DNA from: Desulfotalea sp.
GTDB taxonomy: Bacteria > Desulfobacterota > Desulfobulbia > Desulfobulbales > Desulfocapsaceae
Length of the DNA: 59,645 nt
Direction of reading: 5' to 3'
Assembly: GCA_002733995.1 (NCBI GenBank)
Contig: NVXR01000018.1
Span: 1-59,645, forward strand
The translations under genes and the position numbers were made by a program. Under the pieces are notes generated by a model. That model worked only from the letters and a program-made list of their open reading frames with translations, was not told the origin of the DNA and did not search any database. This document shows, in pieces, positions 53,353-59,645 of this stretch (positions within the stretch are counted from its first letter, which is position 1; every line of letters starts with the position of its first letter).

Positions 53353-54102
53353 ATGTTGCGTAATAGTCTGATTCTTTTACTTTGTGTCGTTGGGCTGTCT
53401 TTTACTGCAAGTGCTTTTGCTAAAAAAGGACTCGTAAATGGTATTGATGCCAACTATCCTCCTTTTGCTTATATTGATAAAACGGGGGTTCCAAGTGGTT
53501 TCGATGTTGAAGCAATGGAATGGATTGCCAACGAGATGGGAGAAGAAGTGACCCACCAGCCAATCGAATGGTCCGGTATTATTCAAAGCCTGATGTCTAA
53601 TAAAATTGATATTATTGCCTCTGGCATGAGTATTACGAAAGAGCGTGCCGAGAAGGTTAGTTTCACCGTTCCTTATTGGATCGTTGAAAATGTAATTGTG
53701 GTTAAATCTGATTCAGCTCTTACCGTAGATGAAATTCTAAGCGGCAATAAAATCCTCGGAGTACAGCAGGGAACGTCTGAAGCCAAGTGGTTGAAAGCAG
53801 AAAAAGAAAAGAATGGTTGGGATTTCACCCTTCGTTACTACAACTCCTCCCCGCTAGCGGTTGAAGATATTCTCAATGGCCGAATTGCAGCCGCAGCCAT
53901 GGAAAATGCACCTGCAAAGGATGCTGCATCCAAAAAGGCTGTTAAGTCTCTTGGCCAATTTGGTATGGCTACCGAAGAGTTCGGCTATGCGGTTCGTAAG
54001 GGCGATACTGAGCTTTTAAGTAAGGTCAATGCCGCTCTCAACAAGTTCAAGGTGTCTCCAAATTGGGACGAACTTGTTAAAAAGTACGACCTGGCCAAGT
54101 AA
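53353..54102 (+). CDS. Polar amino-acid ABC transporter, binding protein
   Basis: A periplasmic substrate-binding protein of 249 residues with a signal peptide (LRNSLILLLCVVGLSFTASAFA). The SBP_bac_3 core has GIDANYPPFAYIDKTGVPSGFDVEAMEWIANEMG, DIIASGMSITKERAEKVSFTVPYW and VQQGTSEAKWLKAE. The ligand is likely an amino acid, with GLN/ARG/His-type proteins the closest in style. The start is taken at the ATG 53353, with GAGGG 4 bases upstream; a TTG four codons earlier is less likely. A strong hairpin follows the stop, which would lower permease relative to binding-protein expression. Confidence 0.88.
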   Translation: MLRNSLILLLCVVGLSFTASAFAKKGLVNGIDANYPPFAYIDKTGVPSGFDVEAMEWIANEMGEEVTHQPIEWSGIIQSLMSNKIDIIASGMSITKERAEKVSFTVPYWIVENVIVVKSDSALTVDEILSGNKILGVQQGTSEAKWLKAEKEKNGWDFTLRYYNSSPLAVEDILNGRIAAAAMENAPAKDAASKKAVKSLGQFGMATEEFGYAVRKGDTELLSKVNAALNKFKVSPNWDELVKKYDLAK

Positions 54103-54110
54103 GTTGTTAT

Positions 54111-54148
54111 AATCGGATTTTCTTTGCTATAAAGAAAATCCGATTTTT
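54111..54148 (+). terminator. Terminator/attenuator after the binding-protein gene
   Basis: A 15-bp stem AATCGGATTTTCTTT/AAAGAAAATCCGATT (54111-54125 with 54131-54145) followed by T's. Placed between the binding protein and its permease, it should allow partial read-through. Confidence 0.75.
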
Positions 54149-54209
54149 CTGTCTGTCCATGAGATCAAAAGAGTGAAGAACGTATCGCTCTTACCTGAGT
54201 GTATCTGTC

Positions 54210-54893
54210 ATGCCTCCCAGTCTTACCGTTATTGTTGATTCTTTTCCCTATTTGATTCAGGGCGCTTTTTTTACAGCAGGTATTGTTGTTTGCGCCATGC
54301 TCTTTGGCCTTCTGCTGGGCGTATGTATAGCAGTGGGCATTGTCTATGGTCCCTGGCCTGTTCGCTTTGTTCTGAATCTTTATCTGTGGATTTTTAGGGG
54401 CGTGCCTGTTCTGGTACTACTCTTTCTTTTCTACTTTGGCTTGTTTACTTATCTGGGGCTAAATTTCAGTGCCTTTGTCTCGGTTGCAATTGTTCTTGGC
54501 TTAACCACGGCTGCGTATCAGGCAAACATCTTTAAAGGTGCCATGTTATCTTTGCCGATAGGGCAGTTTCGCGCTGCGTCTTCCCTTGGCATGAGCGATG
54601 TCCAAGCGATTAAAAGTATTGTTTTGCCACAGATACTGCGCATCTCAATTCCAGCATGGTCTAATGAATACTCAATTATTCTCAAAGATTCGGCTCTCGC
54701 ATTTGTTATTGGCGCCCCTGAAATTATGGCAAGAACCCAGTTTGTTGCCTCTCGAACCTACCAGCATCTGCCTCTCTATATTACTGCAGGAATAATATAT
54801 TTTGTCCTCACCTGGATTGGTGTACGGCTTTTATTTAAACTCGAAAAACGTGTCCGCATTCCAGGATACTCCGACAACGGTGCGAACTCATGA
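54210..54893 (+). CDS. Polar amino-acid ABC transporter, permease 1
   Basis: A HisM/GlnP-like permease of 227 residues with about five membrane segments and the EAA motif region GAMLSLPIGQFRAASSLGMSDVQAIKSIVLPQILRISIPAWSNEYSIILKDSALAFVIG. NLYLWIFRGVPVLVLLFLFYFGL is the characteristic 'RGTPLL' stretch. It overlaps the ATPase gene by 4 bases. The ribosome binding site before the ATG is weak. Confidence 0.88.
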   Translation: MPPSLTVIVDSFPYLIQGAFFTAGIVVCAMLFGLLLGVCIAVGIVYGPWPVRFVLNLYLWIFRGVPVLVLLFLFYFGLFTYLGLNFSAFVSVAIVLGLTTAAYQANIFKGAMLSLPIGQFRAASSLGMSDVQAIKSIVLPQILRISIPAWSNEYSIILKDSALAFVIGAPEIMARTQFVASRTYQHLPLYITAGIIYFVLTWIGVRLLFKLEKRVRIPGYSDNGANS

Positions 54894-55654
54894 CAGAAGC
54901 AAAATTTATTCTGGAAGTAGATACACTCAATAAGTCCTACGGAGACAACACGATCTTAAAAGGTGTGAGCCTGACCCTTGAAGAAGGTGAGATTAAAGTT
55001 CTTATCGGTCCATCCGGAGGTGGCAAGAGTACGCTTTTACAGTGTATTAATTGTCTGGTTGCCCCAGATTCTGGAACCATCAGTATGCATGGAAAAGAGA
55101 TAAATCTGAAAAATAAAAAAGATTTATATCAGCTCAGACAGCGGGTTGGGATGATTTTCCAGGAGTTCAATTTATTTGATCATCTCACTGCCCTCGATAA
55201 TGTGACCATCGCCCTTAGAAAAGTGCGGAGAATGGACAAGGGCGCAGCGAATAAACGTGCCATGTTTGAACTTGAACAGGTAGGGCTCGGTGATAAAATT
55301 GAACTCTATCCGGCTCAACTTTCGGGTGGCCAGAAGCAGCGGGTCGCAATTGCGCGAGCCCTTGCCATGGATCCGGAGGTTCTCTTGCTCGATGAGCCAA
55401 CTTCGGCCCTTGATCCTGAACTTGTAGGAGAGGTTATCTCTGTCATAAAGGCCCTAGCTGCAAAAGGTATGACCATGATTATGGCAACGCATCAAATTAG
55501 TCTGATCGCCGGGCTTGCCCGCAATGTACTTTTTATGGAAAATGGGATTATACAGGAACAGGGGAGTCCCAAGGAACTTTTGGGAGCTGGTAAAAAAACG
55601 AGGACCCAAGGTTTTTGCGATAGACTGAGTGATCTCGACGGAGAGGGGAGTTGA
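54890..55654 (+). CDS. Polar amino-acid ABC transporter, ATPase
   Basis: A GlnQ/HisP-like ATPase of 254 residues with Walker A GPSGGGKST, Q-loop IFQEFNLFDHLTALDNV, signature LSGGQKQRVAIARALAMD, Walker B VLLLDEPTSALDP and switch His in MATHQISLI. The start overlaps permease 1 (ATGA). The second permease gene follows directly after its stop. Confidence 0.93.
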   Translation: MTEAKFILEVDTLNKSYGDNTILKGVSLTLEEGEIKVLIGPSGGGKSTLLQCINCLVAPDSGTISMHGKEINLKNKKDLYQLRQRVGMIFQEFNLFDHLTALDNVTIALRKVRRMDKGAANKRAMFELEQVGLGDKIELYPAQLSGGQKQRVAIARALAMDPEVLLLDEPTSALDPELVGEVISVIKALAAKGMTMIMATHQISLIAGLARNVLFMENGIIQEQGSPKELLGAGKKTRTQGFCDRLSDLDGEGS

Positions 55655-55656
55655 TC

Positions 55657-56328
55657 GTGGAGTTGTCCCCGTTTTATCAGGATCTTCTGACAGCCTTAAA
55701 CACAGGCGTGATCACCAGCATTGGGCTTATTATTCCTTCTGCCCTGGGAGGCGTCTGCATTGGTATTGCTGCTGGTGCACTGCGCACCTTCGGGCCGAAA
55801 CCCGTGAGAAAATTAGGAGATGCCTACGCGGCCTTGTTCCGCGGAACGCCTCTCGTTATTCAACTTTTCATTCTCTATTACGGCTTGCCAAACCTCGGTA
55901 TCTATCTCTCACCCTACGCAGCGGCTGTGACCGGTTTCATGTTATGCAGTGGGGCGTATCAGTCTGAATATGTACGTGGTGCTCTGCTCTCCATCCAGCG
56001 AGGACAGTATTATGGAGCACAGGCCCTGGGGTTTACCACATTTCAAACCGTTTTCTGGGTAATTATTCCCCAGGCTATGAGACGGGCGATACACGGCTGT
56101 GGCAATGAGATTATATACCTGATTAAATATTCTTCCCTCGCCTATATTGTGACCTGCATGGAACTCACAGGAGAAGGTAATACTATTGCCTCTGAATATT
56201 TCAGATTCACTGAAGTTTTTATGATGGTCGGTGTCTACTATCTGTTGCTTGTTTCCTGTGCTATGCTCATCTTGAAAAGGATTGAACAATGGTTACATGT
56301 TCCCGGTTTTGGGCATCAGGAAGGTTGA
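55657..56328 (+). CDS. Polar amino-acid ABC transporter, permease 2
   Basis: A second HisM/HisQ-like permease, 223 residues. It has the AALFRGTPLVIQLFILYYGL stretch and an EAA region (GALLSIQRGQYYGAQALGFTTFQTVFWVIIPQAMRRAIHGCGNEIIYLIKYSSLAYIVTCMELTGEG). The GTG start at 55657 is preferred: GGGGAG is 6 bases upstream, while a TTG at 55651 would sit on the binding site. Two different permease genes around one ATPase suggest a heterodimeric membrane part. Confidence 0.87.
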   Translation: MELSPFYQDLLTALNTGVITSIGLIIPSALGGVCIGIAAGALRTFGPKPVRKLGDAYAALFRGTPLVIQLFILYYGLPNLGIYLSPYAAAVTGFMLCSGAYQSEYVRGALLSIQRGQYYGAQALGFTTFQTVFWVIIPQAMRRAIHGCGNEIIYLIKYSSLAYIVTCMELTGEGNTIASEYFRFTEVFMMVGVYYLLLVSCAMLILKRIEQWLHVPGFGHQEG

Positions 56329-56840
56329 TTTCTGCTGTCCAAAGCCGTCGATCTTATTCGTGAAAAGTTGTTTATTCTGACCATAGACTGATCCTGTCCA
56401 ATTAATCTCTGTCTCTCGCTCTTCTGTAGGGCAGGGCATATGCTTGTCTCCTGGACGTAGGTATGAAATGAGGGGAGATATACCCTCTTCTGTTATTATA
56501 TTTGTCCTGCCGTCATAAACTAGATCTGCAAAGCAGCTGATGCAGTCTTCGCTTACTTGCCAATCTAATGCGTGATGTAATTCCCGTATGAGCGATCAGT
56601 GGTGGGTTATGTAGTGTTTAAATGAGTAATTGCGACATTCTGGAGACTAAACGTTCAGTCATGGTCTGCGGTTAAAGGGTAGGGCGAGGAGGCTGTCTTG
56701 GGCTGTGAGATTTACTGGTAAACAAGCTGTATTTGTCACACAAATATGCTCAATATCGATTGGAGTCGAAGGATTAATCATGATGGCTCATGCTGGGGGA
56801 CTTCATTGACAATGTTTTGCACAAAAACACTTCTTTGCTG
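56329..56840. other. Intergenic region, no gene seen
   Basis: About 510 bases between the ABC operon and the hairpin downstream of purH. I see no open frame of coding character and no known RNA. Confidence 0.35.
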
Positions 56841-56871
56841 CTATCCGCAGAGGCTTCATCTCTGCGGATAG
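56841..56871 (-). terminator. Hairpin downstream of purH
   Basis: A 12-bp stem CTATCCGCAGAG/CTCTGCGGATAG with a 7-base loop. On the minus strand the tail is only partly U-rich, so it is a probable rather than certain terminator. Confidence 0.55.
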
Positions 56872-56926
56872 TAGTCTATTTTGTAGCGTAATAGCCTGTA
56901 ACCTTCTCGTAAGGTAGAAAGGATCT

Positions 56927-58216
56927 TTAATGCTTAAAAGAACGTTGGCCTGTAAACATCATGGCCACTTTTGGTTCCGCTTCATTGCAGGCGTTGATTG
57001 TTTCATAGTCGCGCATGGATCCACCCGCCTGTAAAATTGCGGATATTCCCTGATTTATCCCTACATCTGCACCGTCTCTAAATGGGAAAAAGGCATCAGA
57101 TATCATCACAGAGTCGATGAGACCAGCTTTTGTTTGCTGAACTTGGGCGTCAATGGCTTCTTTTTCAGCTAAGACTCTCTTTCCATTGCTAATAGCAAGT
57201 ACAAGGTCCGCATAGCCTATTCCGTGGGTGTCATAGCAAATGATGTCTGCATACTTGATATAGGCTTTTTGTACCGCTATTTCTGCAACCCCTACCCGGT
57301 CTTGTTCGCCGGTACCAATTCCAACGGTACAGCCGTCTTTTACATAGAGAACTGAGTTAGATGTTACTCCGTGCTCTATGGCCCAACCGAAAAGCATATC
57401 ATCGATTTCACGCTGGCTTGGAGCTCGGTCACAACTATACGTTTGCCCTTTCCACTTTGCTGTCGCATTCGTTAGATTGTCGACCGAACGTATTGAATTA
57501 ACAGCTGATTGTTGAACAATGATTCCACCATCAATAAGGCTTTTAAAATCGACGAAACGGAACTTTTCAAATTCGCTGAGTTTTGAAATATCACTGATTT
57601 GAATAATTCTCAAATTTTTCGCTTTTTGCAAAATAGCTAAACTTCCATCCGCAAAGTCTGGGGCACAGACAACTTCAAGATAATTTTTTGCAAGAAGTTC
57701 TGCCGTAAGTTTATCACAGGTTCTGTTGAGTATCACAGCGCCACCAAAGGCAGCTATACGGTCACATCTGAGGGCTCGATTGAATGCGGTTGGGAGGTCA
57801 TTGTCCCATGCAGCACCACACGGATTGTTATGTTTAAGAATGACTGCGGCGGGTTTTGCCATGAGATATTTAATAATATTTAGGCCATTATCGATATCGG
57901 TGAGGTTAATTTTGCCGGGATGCTTACCAACCTGTAGCATATCCTCAACCTTTATTGCAGAAACGAGTCCATTACCAGGCTCAATAAATTTACACTCACC
58001 AAGGCTGAGGTTGCCATTGACCAACTCGTAAAGAGCGGCCTCTTGGTCTGGGTTTTCTCCATAACGAATACCACGTTCGTCAATGGTCCCATCGTCCTGT
58101 TTAATTCCCCAGGTTTTCTTTTTGTAGACAAGTTTCTGTTCTCCGAAGGTAATGGTCATATCGGAAGGGAAGCTATCTCCTAAAATAGTGGAGTACATTT
58201 TCTTCAGATCACTCAT
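56927..58216 (-). CDS. purH: AICAR transformylase (PurH C-terminal domain only)
   Basis: The 429-residue protein covers the AICAR formyltransferase half of PurH, which adds a formyl group from 10-formyl-THF to AICAR in purine synthesis. Visible motifs are RYGENPDQEAALYE, VILKHNNPCGAAW, RCDRIAAFGGAVILNR, FGWAIEHGVTSNSVLYVKDGCTVGIGTGEQDRVGVAEIAVQKA and SDAFFPFRDGADVGINQGISAILQAGGSMRDYE. The N-terminal IMP cyclohydrolase domain is absent, so ring closure must be done elsewhere. The start is set at 58216 with AAGGA 7 bases upstream; the frame is open to 58357 but would overlap glmU. It probably shares a transcript with glmU. Confidence 0.9.
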   Translation of the reverse strand: MSDLKKMYSTILGDSFPSDMTITFGEQKLVYKKKTWGIKQDDGTIDERGIRYGENPDQEAALYELVNGNLSLGECKFIEPGNGLVSAIKVEDMLQVGKHPGKINLTDIDNGLNIIKYLMAKPAAVILKHNNPCGAAWDNDLPTAFNRALRCDRIAAFGGAVILNRTCDKLTAELLAKNYLEVVCAPDFADGSLAILQKAKNLRIIQISDISKLSEFEKFRFVDFKSLIDGGIIVQQSAVNSIRSVDNLTNATAKWKGQTYSCDRAPSQREIDDMLFGWAIEHGVTSNSVLYVKDGCTVGIGTGEQDRVGVAEIAVQKAYIKYADIICYDTHGIGYADLVLAISNGKRVLAEKEAIDAQVQQTKAGLIDSVMISDAFFPFRDGADVGINQGISAILQAGGSMRDYETINACNEAEPKVAMMFTGQRSFKH

Positions 58217-58290
58217 AATATTTTCCTTGTTAAAGTGTATGTAAAATAAATATGCTCGTTCAGTTGAAGCGAATACTGGGAAAAGAAAAT

Positions 58291-59301
58291 TTATAAAATA
58301 GTGGTGTTTGGTACAACAGTTTTGCCGTCTGTTATAGTGGTATTTACCAGGTAACAATTGGCGCCAATGATGACATTATGACCAATGGTACAGTTTTTGA
58401 GGACGGTTCCCTGCTCAATAACAGCAGTATTTCCGATGGATGTTCCATGGGAAATGTGTACGCAGGGTTCGATTAAAGAGTCAGATAGAATTGAACTGTC
58501 CTGGGAAATGCGAATGGTTTCGGGAGCAATCATTGAAACGCCAGCTGCCATGAGTGTTCGATTTCTACGAATTTGTAGTTCAGCCTGGGCGAGAGATTGC
58601 TCAAGTCTGGAGTTGACTCCTAGGACGTCAATTGAATCTTTGGTAACAAATGTTTTAACGGTGAGCTGCATTTGCACTGCAAGTTTAACAATATCTGTGA
58701 GGTATACCTCTCCCTGGCTGTTGTCGGTGCCAATTTTTTTCAGAGTAGAAAATAAAAAATCCTTATTCACACAGTATATTCCGGCATTGACTTCTTGTAC
58801 CAAAAGTTGTTCAGCGTTGGCATCTTTGTGCTCTACAATAGCTTGGATATTGCCATCCTTATCACTCATTATGCGTCCATAGTTGCTCGGATCAGCAAGT
58901 CGTGTTGTAACCAGTGTTACTTGGGCAGAGTGATGTTCATGATGTCTAAAGAGATCTGAGAGTAGAGAAGGGCGAATGAGTGGCGTATCTCCACAAAGAA
59001 TCAAAATTGTTCCAGATACATCTGTTAATGCCTGTTCAGATGCGAGGACAGCATGACCGGTACCAAGTTGATTTGTTTGCTCTGCAAATACAACGTCATA
59101 AGAAGCCAGTTGTTTCTGAACTCGATCTTTCTGATGTCCGACTACAACGACTGTTTTTGAGGTATTTAAAGATTCTACGCTATCAAGTACATGTTGAATC
59201 ATTGGTGCATAAAAAATTTCATGTAAAACTTTTGCCTTTTCAGACTTCATTCTTGTACCTTTACCAGCAGCAAGAACGACAACAGAGAGGTGGCTATTCA
59301 T
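58291..59301 (-). CDS. glmU: Short GlmU-like UTP:GlcNAc-1-P uridylyltransferase
   Basis: A 336-residue nucleotidyltransferase. The N-terminal ~230 residues carry the GlmU uridyltransferase motifs LSVVVLAAGKGTRMKSEKAKVLHEI, QLGTGHAVLASEQAL, ILCGDTPLIRP, ADPSNYGRIM and DVLGVNSRLEQSLAQAELQIRRN. A left-handed beta-helix follows but stops after about 90 residues, so the usual C-terminal acetyltransferase part (full GlmU is about 456 residues) is missing. It should make UDP-GlcNAc only if GlcNAc-1-P comes from another acetyltransferase. Short GlmU-like proteins are known in Desulfobacterota. A -10 box (TATAAT) lies just upstream. Confidence 0.87.
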   Translation of the reverse strand: MNSHLSVVVLAAGKGTRMKSEKAKVLHEIFYAPMIQHVLDSVESLNTSKTVVVVGHQKDRVQKQLASYDVVFAEQTNQLGTGHAVLASEQALTDVSGTILILCGDTPLIRPSLLSDLFRHHEHHSAQVTLVTTRLADPSNYGRIMSDKDGNIQAIVEHKDANAEQLLVQEVNAGIYCVNKDFLFSTLKKIGTDNSQGEVYLTDIVKLAVQMQLTVKTFVTKDSIDVLGVNSRLEQSLAQAELQIRRNRTLMAAGVSMIAPETIRISQDSSILSDSLIEPCVHISHGTSIGNTAVIEQGTVLKNCTIGHNVIIGANCYLVNTTITDGKTVVPNTTIL

Positions 59302-59312
59302 GATATCACTCG

Positions 59313-59342
59313 AATTATAGTTTACGGTCTTTTAGGAAAACA
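59313..59342 (-). promoter_or_regulatory. Putative promoter of glmU-purH
   Basis: On the minus strand, TTGTTT (59342-59337) and TATAAT (59318-59313) lie 18 bases apart, just before the glmU start at 59301. Confidence 0.4.
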
Positions 59343-59561
59343 AGTGCTGCAATTATAACATTGCATATCTAAACACATTTACACAAATATATATTAAAAA
59401 GCGGGTTTCATTGCAAGTCTCTTTCAGTAACATTTTCCATAACAAGGGCACGGTTTTAATAAAAAACGCTTGGGAAAACCGATGACTAAAATGAACGGAG
59501 TCTAAAATAGCTGATCATTAAAAAACAGTGAAAATGAGTGCTACAGTTCTAAAAAAAAGGC

Positions 59562-59604
59562 AAAAAAAATCCCCAAGCATCAATTAAGTTGCTTGGGGAT
59601 TTTT
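59562..59604 (-). terminator. rRNA operon terminator
   Basis: A 15-bp stem (59565-59579 with 59590-59604, core ATCCCCAAGCA/TGCTTGGGGAT) with an A-run on its left, which is a U-run on the minus strand. It sits just behind the 5S rRNA 3' end. Confidence 0.88.
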
Positions 59605-59613
59605 CGTAAAAAT

Positions 59614-59645
59614 ACGGCGATGACCTACTCTCCCACACAGTCGCC
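59614..59645 (-). rRNA. rrf: 5S rRNA, 3' end only (partial)
   Basis: On the minus strand the sequence reads GGCGACTGTGTGGGAGAGTA followed by GGTCATCGCCG, the conserved 3' part of bacterial 5S rRNA. The rest of the gene lies beyond the window. The exact 3' end is uncertain by a few bases. Confidence 0.88.

Noticed and set aside
58217..58357. N-terminal extension of purH overlapping glmU
   Set aside because: It would overlap the glmU 3' end, and the internal ATG has a clear AAGGA site.
1..59645. CRISPR arrays, tRNA genes, prophage or intact insertion sequences
   Set aside because: No regularly spaced repeats, tRNA T-loop patterns, integrase or transposase genes were found on either strand.

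Overview
The window looks like chromosomal DNA of a mesophilic or psychrophilic, anaerobic, sulfate-reducer-type bacterium of the Desulfobacterota (Desulfobulbales, Desulfotalea-like). This is an inference from the mix of genes: rubrerythrin, a D. gigas Mop-type molybdenum aldehyde oxidoreductase, a tungsten-type aldehyde:ferredoxin oxidoreductase, a DsrC/TusE-family protein, an EF-G of the spdEFG1/mitochondrial-like type, a eukaryote-type HisA and a ~115-kDa NAD-glutamate dehydrogenase. The right edge stops inside a 5S rRNA on the minus strand, a usual place for a draft contig to end. The left edge carries an odd in-frame fusion of two unrelated proteins that may be foreign or an assembly artefact.

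Layout. 1-847: RsmB N-terminus fused to the C-terminus of an ABC ATPase. 1169-7838 (minus): DUF6172-like protein, radical SAM protein, phosphotransacetylase, LeuD and LeuC, cupin-HTH regulator. 8507-9110: rubrerythrin with a Fur-box-like site. 9514-12617: a structured RNA-like leader with an intrinsic terminator, then EF-G and a RecA-fold ATPase. 12733-15514: HisA, HDOD protein, metallo-beta-lactamase-fold hydrolase. 15768-19214 (minus): YprB-like exonuclease, DeaD helicase, ArfB. 19531-20661: membrane-anchored trypsin-like protease with an unusual insertion. 20713-25195: TPP riboswitch, thiM, thiD and a ThiXYZ-type transporter. 25548-28570: periplasmic solute-binding protein, BaiN-like flavoprotein, FKBP isomerase. 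29056-46170: amine/aldehyde catabolic region (below). 46544-49879 (minus): ABC-F ATPase, cold-shock protein, RhlE-type helicase. 50631-56328: rhodanese, methyltransferase, EamA exporter, polar amino-acid ABC importer. 56927-59301 (minus): AICAR transformylase and a short GlmU, then the rRNA terminator and the 5S 3' end.

The most interesting region is 29-46 kb. A TetR regulator (39971) lies among four related palindromes built on TTAACTGACCGGTCAGTTAA. They sit in front of a PatD-like aminobutyraldehyde dehydrogenase, the large glutamate dehydrogenase, the tetR gene itself and a PatA-like putrescine aminotransferase. Read together: PatA moves an amino group from putrescine (or a similar diamine) to 2-oxoglutarate, PatD oxidises the aldehyde, and glutamate dehydrogenase regenerates 2-oxoglutarate and releases ammonium. 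A Mo aldehyde oxidoreductase and a W aldehyde oxidoreductase sit downstream of the two sites and would give two more routes for aldehyde oxidation; an NhaC-family antiporter could move substrate or product. Directly behind the Mo enzyme, and translationally coupled to it, is a one-cysteine DsrC/TusE-like sulfur carrier followed by a cysteine desulfurase. I propose that this pair is a dedicated sulfur (or selenium) delivery system for the Mo enzyme. I have not seen this arrangement described.

No CRISPR array, tRNA, prophage or intact insertion sequence was found. All functions are read from sequence patterns by eye; no database search was run.
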